This document shows, in pieces, positions 24,418-33,557 of a stretch of 64,000 nucleotides of DNA. Location of the stretch: NCBI GenBank assembly GCA_963836375.1, contig CAWIJK010000002.1, forward strand, positions 124,001 to 188,000, given 5' to 3'. The position numbers and the translations under genes were made by a program. The notes below the pieces were generated by a model that saw nothing but the letters and a program-made list of their open reading frames with translations, did no database searches and was not told the origin of the DNA. The stretch's first letter is position 1; each line of letters opens with the position of its first letter. This stretch comes from CAWIJK01 sp963836375 (lineage in GTDB: Bacteria > Actinomycetota > Acidimicrobiia > Acidimicrobiales > RAAP-2).

Positions 24418-25146
24418 ATGGCCACGGCCGAGACCGACGACCGGCTCTACTTTCGCCAGCTGCTTTCGGGCCGCGACTTCGCCCGGGCCGACCCGGTGGC
24501 CCGCCAGATGGTCAACTTCGCCTATGCCATCGGTGACCGCCGGAGCGGCGAGGCCTTGCTGGTCGACCCGGCCTACGCCGTGGACGACCTGCTGGACGTG
24601 CTGGCCGCCGACGGGATGCGCTGTGTCGGGGTGCTCGGCACCCACTTCCACCCGGACCACCTCGGGGGGGACCTCGCCGGGTGGTCGATCGAGGGGGTGG
24701 CCGCCCTGCTCGAGCGGGTCCAGGTGCCGGTCCACGTCCAGCGCGACGAGGTGCCCTGGGTCGAGCGGGCCACCGGCGTGCCGGCGGCCGAGCTGGCGGC
24801 CCACGACAGCGGCGACGTGGTGAGGGTGGGGGAGGTCGGCGTCGAGCTGGTTCACACCCCCGGGCACACGCCGGGCAGCCAGTGCTTCTTGGTGGAGGGT
24901 CGCCTGGTGGCCGGCGACACCCTCTTCTTGGAGGGGTGCGGCCGGACCGACCTCCCCGGGAGCGACCCCGAGGCCATGTACGAGTCGCTCACCACCCGCC
25001 TCGCCCGGGTGCCCGACGACGCGGTGCTCTTCCCCGGCCATCTCTACTCGGCCGAGCCCTCGGCCTCCATGGGGGAGACCCGGCGGACGAATTTCGTCTT
25101 CCGCCCCCGCAGCGCCCGGGAGTGGCTGGCCATGTTCGGCCGGTGA
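24418..25146 (+). CDS. MBL-fold metallo-hydrolase (glyoxalase II-like)
   Basis: 242-aa metallo-beta-lactamase-fold enzyme. The metal motif THFHPDHLGG gives HxHxDH; HTPGHTPGSQ provides the next His, VAGDTLF the bridging Asp, and FPGHLYS the last His. The overall layout resembles glyoxalase II or ETHE1-type persulfide dioxygenases. No rhodanese or glyoxalase I partner is nearby, so the substrate is open. The downstream reductase-like gene starts within its stop (GTGA), indicating one operon. Confidence 0.82.
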   Translation: MATAETDDRLYFRQLLSGRDFARADPVARQMVNFAYAIGDRRSGEALLVDPAYAVDDLLDVLAADGMRCVGVLGTHFHPDHLGGDLAGWSIEGVAALLERVQVPVHVQRDEVPWVERATGVPAAELAAHDSGDVVRVGEVGVELVHTPGHTPGSQCFLVEGRLVAGDTLFLEGCGRTDLPGSDPEAMYESLTTRLARVPDDAVLFPGHLYSAEPSASMGETRRTNFVFRPRSAREWLAMFGR

Positions 25147-26430
25147 GCAGCCCGGCGCCCTCGGGGTCGCCGCCGGCGGACCCGCTCGGCGACCACGACA
25201 CCGTCGTCGTCGTCGGTGCCTCGCTGGCCGGGCTTCGGGCCACCGAGACCCTGCGGGCCGAGGGCTTCGGGGGGCGCCTGGTCCTCGTCGGCGAGGAGTT
25301 CCACCTCCCCTACGACCGCCCGCCCCTCTCCAAGCAGGTGCTGGCCGGCACCTGGCCGCCCGAGCGGGCCGTCCTGGCCGACAACAAGAAGATGGACGAG
25401 CTGCGGACCGAGCTCGTGCTCGGCCACCGGGCGGTGTCGTTCGACGCCGGGGCCCGCCGCCTCGTCCTCGACGACGCCCGGGTGCTCGAGGCCGACCGGG
25501 TGGTGGTGGCCACCGGCGCCCACCCGCGCCAATTGGCCGGGACCGAGGGCCATGACGGGGTCCGGGTGCTGCGGACCCTCGACGACTCGACCGGACTGCG
25601 CCGCCAGGTGACGGCGGTCGGTCCGGGTTGCCGGGTCGTCGTCATCGGCGCCGGGTTCATCGGCTCGCGAGGTGGCGTCGACCTGCGCCGACCTGGGCTG
25701 TGCGGTGACCGTCCTCGAGGCCCTGGCCACGCCGCTGTCGAGCGCGCTCGGCCCCATGGTCGGCGAGGCCTGCGGCCACCTCCACGCCGCCCACGGGGTG
25801 GACCTTCGCACCGGGTCCGCCGTGGCCGCCGTGCACCGGCCCGGCACCGCCGCCGGTGGTGCCGACGAGGGACTGGCGGGCCGGGTGGCGTTGACCGACG
25901 GGTCGTCGGTGGCCGCCGACGTGGTGGTGGTCGGCATCGGCGTGGTGCCCAGCGTCGGCTGGCTGGCGGGCTCGGGGCTCGAGGTCGACGACGGCGTGGT
26001 CTGCGACCGGTCGCTCTTCTGCGCCGACGGGGTGGTGGCGGCCGGCGACGTGGCCCGCTGGGACTGGGCGGCCGGGGGGGAGGGCCCGGTCCGCATCGAG
26101 CACTGGCAGCTGGCGGCCGAGATGGGGGTCGCCGCCGCCCGCAGCCTCCTGGCGGGCCGGGCCGGCGCCCCGGCCTTCGAACCGGTCCCGTACTTCTGGT
26201 CCGACCAGTACGGGGTGCGCATCCAGGTCCTTGGCCACCCGCGCCCCGACGACGAGGTTGTGGTGGTCGACGGCTCCTTGGCCGAGGGCCGGTTCGTCGC
26301 CCTCTACGGGCGCCGGGGGCGCCTCGCCGCCGCGCTGGGCGTGAGCCGGCCCCGACAGCTCATGGCCTTCCGGCCCCTGCTGGCTGGCGGGGCGTCGCTG
26401 GCCGAGGCGAGGGCCCTCCTTCGGGGCTGA
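25143..26430 (+). pseudogene. FAD-dependent ferredoxin reductase-like gene, frameshifted
   Basis: Two frames together encode one NAD(P)/FAD oxidoreductase of the ferredoxin/rubredoxin reductase type. Frame one gives TVVVVGASLAGLRATETLR (FAD site), LPYDRPPLSKQVL and VVVATGAHPR, up to VIGAGFIGS. There one extra C at 25668 shifts the frame. The second frame continues with EVASTCADLGCAVTVLE, then DGVVAAGDVARW and the C-terminal domain to RALLRG. Removing the C restores a full-length (about 428 aa) protein. Inactivation or sequencing error are both possible. Its 3' end overlaps the convergent transglutaminase gene by 71 bp. Confidence 0.8.
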
Positions 26431-28534
26431 GCGGGTCGCCGGCCGGGCCCCGCTGGCCGCGGCGCCACGAGCGGGCGTCGCGACGCAGCCGCCGGGCCGC
26501 CCGGCGCAGCCGGCGGCGCCGGGCCAGGTCGGGCTCCACCCCGAGGTAGGCGGCCCGCTCGGCCGCCCCGGCCAGCTCGACCGCACCCAGCTCGGCCCCC
26601 CAGCCCGCCGCCTCCCGGCAGCGGTCGAGGCGCGCCGCGGTGTCCAAGAGGGCCTCGCCCGGCTCCACCACCAGGCCGGCCCGCCGGGCCGCCCGGTTGA
26701 GCTCGGCCCCGAGGGCCCCGGCCCAGGTGGCCGGTCTCCGGCGGCGCCAGGCCACCAGGGCCAGGACCAGGGCCAGGGCACCCAGGACGGCGGCCACCGG
26801 GACCAGGGGCACCCGGCGCACGGCGCCGGCCAGGTCGTGGGCGACGGCCGCTTCGGGGGTGGGGTTGGCGTCGGGGACATAGGCCGTGGGGTCGAAACTC
26901 TGCCAGCCGTAGCCGGGGAACCAGACCTGCACCCAGGCGTGGGCGTCCTTGGCCTCCACCTCGTAGAGGTCGGTGATGGGGTTGTAGGGGCCCGGGACGT
27001 AGCCGGTGGCCACCCGGGCGGGGACCCCGATGGTGCGCAGCATCACGGCCAGCGACGTGGCGATCTGCTCGCAGTAGCCCTTGCGGTTGCCGAAGAGGAA
27101 CTCGTCGACGGTGTCCTGGCCCGGCGCCAGCGCTGGGATGTCGGTGGTGTAGCGGGTATGGGCGCCGATCCAGGCCTCGAGGGCAGTGACCTTGGCGTAG
27201 GTGGTGGGGGCGGTGGCCGTGATCCGCCGGGTCAGCGCGCCCACCGCCGGATAGGGGTGGGGGAGCTGGAGGTAGCGGGCAAGCTCGGCCGACGAGAGCT
27301 GCGCGCCGGGGAAGGCCCCCGGGACGACGCCGCGCGACAGCTCGGCCGGTGTCGCCGTGTTGACGCTGGACAACACGGTGTAGATCGAGCCGGGTCCCAT
27401 CGAGGTCCCGGCCCGTATCGTCCCGTCGGTCCCCACGAACAGTCGCCGGGAGGGGAACCAGACCTCGACGGCGTTGTCGGCGTGGAAGACGAGGTTCGGC
27501 CCCGCCTGGGCCAGGTAGAAGGTCTGGTAGTCCTCGCTGCCGGCCAGCTCCTCGCCGGTCGACGGCGGGATGTCGAAGGGGGGCCCCGAGACGAGCAGCC
27601 GCCAGGTCGGCGTCCCCGGCGGGGCCGGGCTGGCGGCCCAGCTCTGCCCGTCCCAGCGGTCGAACGTCTCGGCCACCCAGAAGGTCGGCCGGTCGGCGCG
27701 GACCCGGAAGACGACCTGGTCGCCGAGCGAGCCCCGGATGGCCGTGTCGAGGGGGCCGGCGAAGCCGAGGAACCCCCCGACCCGGGTGGCCCCGGTAGCC
27801 GAGGCGGCGTGGAGGGGCTCGTTGCCCTTGGAGCCCCCGCCGACCAGCCCGGCCGGCTGGCTGACCGGGACGTCGCCGGCCAGGGCCGAGGGGAACACCA
27901 GGTTGCTCGCCGCGTGCGGAGCGGGCACCACGGCGACGATGGCCGTGCCCACGACCACCACGGCCAGCGCGCTGAGCGCCACGGTCCGGGTCCGCACCGG
28001 GGCCCCCCCGGCCATCGAGCCCCACATGGCCAGCAGCCCCAGCAGCCCGAAGGCGGCCCAGACGACGACGTAGAGCCCGAAGGTGGTGTCGATCGCCTGG
28101 GCGGCGGCCACGGCCATCAAGGTGGCCGACCCGGCGAGGGAGAACCCGAGGTCGCGCCGCGACGGCACGTCGAAGGCGTGGGCCGCCTGGATCAGGGTGA
28201 ACAAGATGGCCAGGGGCCGCTCGACCGACGAGAGGTCCCCGGCGGTGGCCGTGTTCGAGATGGTGGCGAAGAACCAGACGAACGAGCCCACCACGACGGC
28301 GGCCAGGACCACCTTCAAGAACGGCAGTGGGTGGCTGCGCCGCCGGTAGGAGAAGACGTTGCCCACCACGATCAGGACCATCGAGCCGGCCGCCAGCCAG
28401 CCCGGGAGCTCGCCCTGGGCCCAGCAGGCGGCGATGGCCACGACCACCGAGCCGGCCGACGCCGCCCGGAACAGGACCGAGTGCTCGGGCGGCCCGGGCT
28501 GGTTGGCCCGTCTGACCGTCTCGTAGAGGCTCAC
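26360..28534 (-). CDS. Transglutaminase-like membrane protein (TgpA type)
   Basis: 724-aa protein with at least five predicted N-terminal membrane helices (residues 25-205), a large extracytoplasmic DUF3488-like region, and a transglutaminase domain with triad C488 (RKGYCEQIATSL), H532 (DAHAWVQVWFPG) and D548 (SFDPTA). One further helix (about 570-592) leads into an Arg-rich cytoplasmic tail. It is the third gene of a moxR-DUF58-tgpA operon, a common arrangement thought to act in cell-envelope processes. GTG 28534 overlaps the DUF58 stop. Its substrate is unknown. Confidence 0.87.
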   Translation of the reverse strand: MSLYETVRRANQPGPPEHSVLFRAASAGSVVVAIAACWAQGELPGWLAAGSMVLIVVGNVFSYRRRSHPLPFLKVVLAAVVVGSFVWFFATISNTATAGDLSSVERPLAILFTLIQAAHAFDVPSRRDLGFSLAGSATLMAVAAAQAIDTTFGLYVVVWAAFGLLGLLAMWGSMAGGAPVRTRTVALSALAVVVVGTAIVAVVPAPHAASNLVFPSALAGDVPVSQPAGLVGGGSKGNEPLHAASATGATRVGGFLGFAGPLDTAIRGSLGDQVVFRVRADRPTFWVAETFDRWDGQSWAASPAPPGTPTWRLLVSGPPFDIPPSTGEELAGSEDYQTFYLAQAGPNLVFHADNAVEVWFPSRRLFVGTDGTIRAGTSMGPGSIYTVLSSVNTATPAELSRGVVPGAFPGAQLSSAELARYLQLPHPYPAVGALTRRITATAPTTYAKVTALEAWIGAHTRYTTDIPALAPGQDTVDEFLFGNRKGYCEQIATSLAVMLRTIGVPARVATGYVPGPYNPITDLYEVEAKDAHAWVQVWFPGYGWQSFDPTAYVPDANPTPEAAVAHDLAGAVRRVPLVPVAAVLGALALVLALVAWRRRRPATWAGALGAELNRAARRAGLVVEPGEALLDTAARLDRCREAAGWGAELGAVELAGAAERAAYLGVEPDLARRRRLRRAARRLRRDARSWRRGQRGPAGDPLSPEGGPSPRPATPRQPAGAGRP

Positions 28535-29496
28535 GGCCCGGCCCCCCGCCCGGTCCGGGCCCGCGGGTCCGGGGCCCGGGGGAGGGCCCGGGCCAGGCGC
28601 CGGCCGGCGTCGGTCACCCCCTCCACCTGGCCCTCGACCGGTCCCCCCGGCTCGGCGGTCACCAGCACCACCGCCCGCCCGGTGTTGAGCAGGCTCTGGA
28701 CCGTGCCCAAGACGTGCTCGGCCGCCGCCTCGGCCGCCGCGGGGTCGTCGGGGAGGACGCCCCAGACCCGGACCGGCCGGGCGGCCGGTGTCTCCATCTC
28801 GCGCACCATGAGGCCCCCGGCGTGGGCGGTGGCCGGCCAGTGGACCCAGTGCTGGAGGTCCCCGGCCCGGTACTCGCGCACACCGCGGGGCTCGCCCACC
28901 CGGGCGTCGACCCGCCGGGCGTCCTCCCCGGCCGAGCGGTCGTCGATCAGGCCGACGGGGTCCGGGGTCCCGGTGCGCGGGGCGACGAGCACCGGGCGCG
29001 ACAGCTCGACGACCACCCGCTTGCTCCACCACAACAGGCCGAAGGGCGCCGCGCTGGCCACCTCGACCGCGCAGCGCTCGAGCACCCCGCGTCGGCGGGG
29101 CACCACGCTGAGCGGGACCGTCCGGCGACGCCCGGTGACCCGCTCGGGCCCCGGGGGCTCGAGGGGCCGCAGGCGGAGCGGGCCGCTCACCGCCACCTCG
29201 AGCACCATCGGCGTGTCGACGGTGGCGTCGACCGGGCCGGCGCTGGCCGCGCAGCGGGCCCGTCGCACGAACAGCGCCGGGGCGACCAGCCCGATGACCA
29301 AGAACGAGGCCAGCAGCACCCCGAGCGCCTGGACCCACCCCGACCCGCTGTTGTGGGCGACGGCGGCCCAGGCCGCCAAGGTGAGGATGGTCCCGGCGAC
29401 CGGCCCGAAGGCCCGCCGGGGCCGGGGGAGGGACTGGGCGGACCGGCGCCGCCCGCCGGTCGGGGGTCCGGGAGCCCCGACCGGGGCCCGGCTCAC
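28531..29496 (-). CDS. DUF58 domain-containing protein
   Basis: 321-aa protein. Two membrane helices (about 27-68) precede a beta-rich region and the DUF58 core: GEPRGVREYRAGDLQHWVHW, then LMVREMETP. The family has a vWA-like fold but the full MIDAS motif is not evident here. GTG 29496 overlaps the moxR stop (GTGA), and its own stop overlaps the transglutaminase start, so all three are coupled. DUF58 proteins are regular partners of MoxR ATPases. Confidence 0.87.
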   Translation of the reverse strand: MSRAPVGAPGPPTGGRRRSAQSLPRPRRAFGPVAGTILTLAAWAAVAHNSGSGWVQALGVLLASFLVIGLVAPALFVRRARCAASAGPVDATVDTPMVLEVAVSGPLRLRPLEPPGPERVTGRRRTVPLSVVPRRRGVLERCAVEVASAAPFGLLWWSKRVVVELSRPVLVAPRTGTPDPVGLIDDRSAGEDARRVDARVGEPRGVREYRAGDLQHWVHWPATAHAGGLMVREMETPAARPVRVWGVLPDDPAAAEAAAEHVLGTVQSLLNTGRAVVLVTAEPGGPVEGQVEGVTDAGRRLARALPRAPDPRARTGRGAGP

Positions 29497-30461
29497 GGCC
29501 GGGGTGCCGGCGTGGTGCGCAGGACCTCGGTCACCACCGCGGCACCGGCCTCCGAGCCCCCGTCGGTCACCAGGCGGTGGGCCAGGCTGGCCACGGCCAT
29601 CGCCTGGACGTCGACCGGGGACACGTAGTCGCGGCCGTAGAGGAGGGCGTGGGCCTGGGCCGAACGGACGAGGGTGATCGAGGCCCGGGGGCTGGCCCCG
29701 AGCCGCACCGGGGCCGCCTGGCGGGTGGCCCGGGCCAGGGCCACCGCGTACTCGGCCACCGGTGTCGCCACGTGCACGGCCCGGGTGGCCCCGATGGCCC
29801 GCGACCAGGTGTCCACCGAACACACCGCCTGGAGGTCGGCCAGGGCCTCCCGGCCCCCCGAGCGCAGCGCCAGCTGGGTCTCGGTCTGGGCGTCGGGGTA
29901 GCCGAGCGGCGTGGAGAGGGCGAAGCGGTCGAGCTGGCTCTCGACCAATGGGAACGTCCCGAGCTGGCCGATGGGGTTCTGGGTGGCCAGGACCAGGTGG
30001 GGGCTGGGCAGCGGCCAGCTCTCCCCGTCGACGCTCACCTGCTGCTCCTCCATCGCCTCGAGCAGGGCCGACTGGGTGCGCGGTGGGGTCCGGTTGAGCT
30101 CGTCGAGGAGCACCACGTGGGCGAAGACCGGCCCGGCCCGGAACTCCCAGCTGTGCGAGTCCTGGTTGTACACCGAGACGCCGGTCACGTCGGTCGGCAG
30201 CAGGTCCGGGTGACCTTGGACCCGGGAGAGCTCGGCGCCGAGCGAGACGGCCAGGGTCCTCGCCAGGACCGTCTTTCCCACCCCGGGCACGTCTTCGATC
30301 AACAGGTGCCCGCCCGAGAGGGCGGCCACGACGGCCACGGTCACCGCGGCCGGCGTCCCGAGGACGACCCGCTGGAGGTTGGCGTGGAGGGCCCGGGCCA
30401 CGTCCACGTAGCCCCCGAGTGCCCGTTCGCCGTCTGCGGTGGCCGGCCGGGTCGTCGTCAT
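29493..30461 (-). CDS. MoxR family AAA+ ATPase
   Basis: 322-aa AAA+ ATPase. Walker A EDVPGVGKT is at 56-64, Walker B VVLLDELNR with D120-E121, and sensor 1 ATQNPIGQLGTFPLVESQLDRF follows with the family ESQLDRF motif. ATG 30461 has GGAGGGAGGGG just upstream. MoxR proteins act as chaperones, often with vWA/DUF58 partners; here it leads that operon. The client is unknown. Confidence 0.92.
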   Translation of the reverse strand: MTTTRPATADGERALGGYVDVARALHANLQRVVLGTPAAVTVAVVAALSGGHLLIEDVPGVGKTVLARTLAVSLGAELSRVQGHPDLLPTDVTGVSVYNQDSHSWEFRAGPVFAHVVLLDELNRTPPRTQSALLEAMEEQQVSVDGESWPLPSPHLVLATQNPIGQLGTFPLVESQLDRFALSTPLGYPDAQTETQLALRSGGREALADLQAVCSVDTWSRAIGATRAVHVATPVAEYAVALARATRQAAPVRLGASPRASITLVRSAQAHALLYGRDYVSPVDVQAMAVASLAHRLVTDGGSEAGAAVVTEVLRTTPAPRP

Positions 30462-30486
30462 GGCACCCCCTCCCTCCGGTCGCTGC

Positions 30487-31980
30487 TCAGAACGCTATGC
30501 CCGAAAGCTCGGGGACCGTGCGCGCCGAGCGCTCCCGGGCCTCCAGCCAGCGCTCCCGACGGGCCGCCCGGGCGCCCCCGTCGAGTGTGGGCTCGACGGC
30601 GTGGCGGGGCCGGTAGGCGGCCGCCACGTCGTCCTCTGTGCCCCAGGTCCCCACGGCCAGGCCGGCAAGGAACCCCGCCCCGAGCGTGGTGGCCTCCACC
30701 TCGGCCGAGACCTCCACCGGCCGGCCGACCGCCTCGGCCAGGGCGGCCACGAACACCTCGTTGGCCGACATGCCGCCGTCGACCCGCAGGGTCGTGACGC
30801 CGAGGCCGCTGTCGGCCTCGGCCGCCTCCAAGAGGTCCGCCCCCCGGTGGGCCACCCCCTCGAGGACGGCCCGGACCACCTCGGGCCGCCCCGCTCCCCG
30901 GGTGAGGCCGACGACCGTCCCCCGGGCGCCGAAGTCCCACACCGGGGTGCCCAGGCCGAGCAGGGCGGGCACGAACCACACGTCGGCCGCCGGGTCGGCC
31001 CGGGCGGCCACCGCCGCCGACTCCGCGGCCGAGCCGAGGAGGCCGAGGTCGTCGCGCAGCCACTCCACACAGGTGCCGGCCGAGAGCATCACGGCCTCGA
31101 CGCCCCAGGTGGGCACGCCGTGGCGCTGCCAGGCGATGATGGGGAAGGTCCCGGCCGCCCCCCGGACCTCCCCGCCCTCGGGCCGCCCCCCCGTGCACAG
31201 GTCGAGCATGCCGCCGGTCCCGAAGGTCGCCTTGGCCAGCCCGGGCCTGGTGCAGCCCTGTCCGATCAGCGAGGCCTGCTGGTCCCCGGCGATCCCGCAG
31301 ATCGGCGGGGCGCCGGCCAGGGCCGTGGCCTCGCCCACCGGGCCCGAGGAGTCCACGATGCGGGGCAGCATCGACCGGGGGATCCTGAGGGCCCCGAGGA
31401 CGGCGTCGTCCCAGGCCACGTCGCCACCGACGAGGGCGGTGACCCCGGCGTTGGTGGCGTCGGTGACGTGGAGGCCCGCCCCGGCGGCCCCGCCCGACAG
31501 CGTCCAGGCCACCCAGCTGTCGATGGTCCCGAAGCACAGCCCCGCCTCGGCCCGCCGCCGCTCAGGGTCGACGTCGTCGAGGATGGCGGCCAGCTTGGTG
31601 GCCGACGCGTTGGGCATGAGGCGGACGCCCTCGGCCTGGAGGGCCAGGCAGGTCCCGACGGTCCGCAGGTCCTGCCAGCCGATGCCCGGGGCGACCGGCT
31701 CACCGGTGGCCCGGTCCCAGACCACCGTGGTCGCCCGCTGGTTGGCGATCCCCACCCCGGCCACCGGTCCGCCGGCGGCCAGGGCGGCCGAGGCGACCGA
31801 CACGACGGCCTCGGCCAGACGCCGAGGGTCGACCTCGACCAGGCCCGGCGCCGGGGTGGTCGGGAGCACCTTCAGGTGGTGGACATCGCCCACGGTGGCG
31901 TCGGGGCGCACGATGCCCGCCCGCACCCCCGACGTCCCTACGTCGACCACGAGGAGGCTGTCGCCGCCCCCGGCCCTCAC
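30487..31980 (-). CDS. glpK: FGGY-family carbohydrate kinase, probable glycerol kinase
   Basis: 497-aa sugar kinase of the FGGY family. The N-terminal ATP motif is LLVVDVGTSGVRAGIV; ANQRATTVVWDRATG, GIAGDQQASLIGQG and TFGTGGMLDLCTG match glycerol kinase blocks; LRVDGGMSANEVFVAALAE is the second FGGY signature. The setting after glpD supports glycerol. It lacks some canonical GlpK strings, so another polyol is possible. GTG 31980 overlaps the preceding stop (GTGA). Confidence 0.78.
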   Translation of the reverse strand: MRAGGGDSLLVVDVGTSGVRAGIVRPDATVGDVHHLKVLPTTPAPGLVEVDPRRLAEAVVSVASAALAAGGPVAGVGIANQRATTVVWDRATGEPVAPGIGWQDLRTVGTCLALQAEGVRLMPNASATKLAAILDDVDPERRRAEAGLCFGTIDSWVAWTLSGGAAGAGLHVTDATNAGVTALVGGDVAWDDAVLGALRIPRSMLPRIVDSSGPVGEATALAGAPPICGIAGDQQASLIGQGCTRPGLAKATFGTGGMLDLCTGGRPEGGEVRGAAGTFPIIAWQRHGVPTWGVEAVMLSAGTCVEWLRDDLGLLGSAAESAAVAARADPAADVWFVPALLGLGTPVWDFGARGTVVGLTRGAGRPEVVRAVLEGVAHRGADLLEAAEADSGLGVTTLRVDGGMSANEVFVAALAEAVGRPVEVSAEVEATTLGAGFLAGLAVGTWGTEDDVAAAYRPRHAVEPTLDGGARAARRERWLEARERSARTVPELSGIAF

Positions 31981-33557
31981 GGCCACCCCACCGGTCCGTA
32001 GTCCGAGGGCAGGCCGAGTTTGCCCGGGTTGAGGATGCCGGCGGGGTCGAGCGCCGACTTGAGGGCGCCCAGGACGGCGAAGCCCTCCCCGAGGGCGCCG
32101 GGGAGGAACCGGGAGCGGTTGAGGCCGATGCCGTGATGGTGGCTGATGGCCACCCGGCGGCGGCCGAGCGTGTCGGTGACGACGTCCCAGGCCCGCCGGT
32201 AGTAGTCCTCCTGCCAGGCCAGCGCCCTGTCGTCGGGCGGGGCACCCTCGGGCGGGGCGCCGTCCTCGCCGGGCGCACGACCGGCGAAGGTGAAGTAGAG
32301 GCAGGCCCCGTCGGTGTAGGCGTGCGACTGGTGGACCGATGCCACCAGGGTCCCCCGCAGGGCCCGCAGTTCGGCCACCACCTCGTCGGCCAGGGCGGCC
32401 AGGGCGGACCAGCGACCGGCCACCTCGACCGTGTCGACCACGATGCCGCCGCGCCACAGGGGGGCCAGGGCCGACACGTCGTTGCGGTGCGACAGCCACC
32501 GCTCGACCAGCGCCTCGTCGAGCGGTTCGGCCGGGCCGCCCGCCTCGCCGTCGCGGGCGCACTCCTCGTCCACCACCCCCAAGGTGGCCGCCAGGAGACC
32601 GGGATCGGCCTCGTCGAGGACGATGAGGACGCAAGTGTCGGCGACCTCGAAGTTGCGGGCGGACTCGGTGGCGTCGTAGAGGCGCAGGACGGCCGGGGTG
32701 GCGCCCCGGCGCAGGATGCGCCGGCAGGCGTCGAGCCCGGCGCGAAAGGACCCGAACCCGAAGGCCCGCCGGCCCTCGGCGGCGGGCAGCGGGTGGATGC
32801 GCAGGCGCGCCGCGCTGATCACCCCGAGGGTCCCTTCGGAGCCGACGAAGAGCCCCGAGAGGTTGGGCCCGGTGGCCGCCCGCGGCCCGGTCCCCTCGGT
32901 CTCGACGACCCGGCCGTCGGCCAACACCACCTGCAGTCCGACGACCATGTCTTCGATCTTGCCGTAGCGGGTCGAGTACTGGCCGGCCCCCCGACAGGCC
33001 AGCCAGCCGCCCACCGTCGACAGGTCCATCGACTGGGGCCAGTGGCCGAGCGTGTATCCGGTGCCCCGGGCCCGCAGCTCGGCCTCGAGATCGGGGCCGA
33101 ACCACCCGGCGGGGATGTCGGCCAACAAGGACGCCTCGTCCACCTCGATCGGCCCGTGGAGGCCGGTGAGGTCGAGCGACACCCCGCCGAACAAGGGCAC
33201 CGAGCCCCCGCAGACCCCGCTTCGGCCGGCGGCCGGGGTGACCGGCACCCCGGCCGCCGAGCAGTTGGCCAGGACCTCCGAGACCTGCTCGGCCGAGGTC
33301 GGGCGGACCACCACCGAGGGGAGGGCGGGGACCTGGCCCCGCTCGGCCCAGGCGATGGCCACCGGCCACCAGTCGCGCCCGGCCTCGACCCGGTCCGCCT
33401 CGCCGCTGCGCACCTCGGCCCCGCTCTCGGCGATCCGCCGGACGACGTCGGCCGGGACGGCGACGCGGGCACCGCCCAGGCGCTCGCCCACCGCGCCGGG
33501 GCCCGCCCGCACCTCGGTGACCGGCGTGGGGGTCCTCGGGCTCCCCGGTCCGCTCAT
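31977..33557 (-). CDS. FAD-binding oxidase, alkyl-DHAP synthase-like
   Basis: 526-aa flavoprotein of the vanillyl-alcohol oxidase/PCMH fold. The FAD domain reads PSVVVRPTSAEQVSEVL, PAAGRSGVCGGSVP and STVGGWLACRGAGQYSTRYG, then LFVGSEGTLGVI. The C-terminal HHHGIGLNRSRFL is characteristic of alkyldihydroxyacetonephosphate synthase-like enzymes. Its position between glpD and glpK suggests use of a glycerol-phosphate or DHAP-derived substrate, possibly for ether lipids. ATG 33557 overlaps the glpD stop. True AGPS activity cannot be concluded from sequence. Confidence 0.8.
   Translation of the reverse strand: MSGPGSPRTPTPVTEVRAGPGAVGERLGGARVAVPADVVRRIAESGAEVRSGEADRVEAGRDWWPVAIAWAERGQVPALPSVVVRPTSAEQVSEVLANCSAAGVPVTPAAGRSGVCGGSVPLFGGVSLDLTGLHGPIEVDEASLLADIPAGWFGPDLEAELRARGTGYTLGHWPQSMDLSTVGGWLACRGAGQYSTRYGKIEDMVVGLQVVLADGRVVETEGTGPRAATGPNLSGLFVGSEGTLGVISAARLRIHPLPAAEGRRAFGFGSFRAGLDACRRILRRGATPAVLRLYDATESARNFEVADTCVLIVLDEADPGLLAATLGVVDEECARDGEAGGPAEPLDEALVERWLSHRNDVSALAPLWRGGIVVDTVEVAGRWSALAALADEVVAELRALRGTLVASVHQSHAYTDGACLYFTFAGRAPGEDGAPPEGAPPDDRALAWQEDYYRRAWDVVTDTLGRRRVAISHHHGIGLNRSRFLPGALGEGFAVLGALKSALDPAGILNPGKLGLPSDYGPVGWP

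Noticed and set aside
25672..26430. Separate oxidoreductase gene starting at ATG 25672
   Set aside because: It begins in the middle of the NAD-binding domain and continues the upstream frame across a single-base insertion.
26837..29677. 946-codon open frame opposite the transglutaminase/DUF58 genes
   Set aside because: Shadow of conserved genes; composition is not protein-like.
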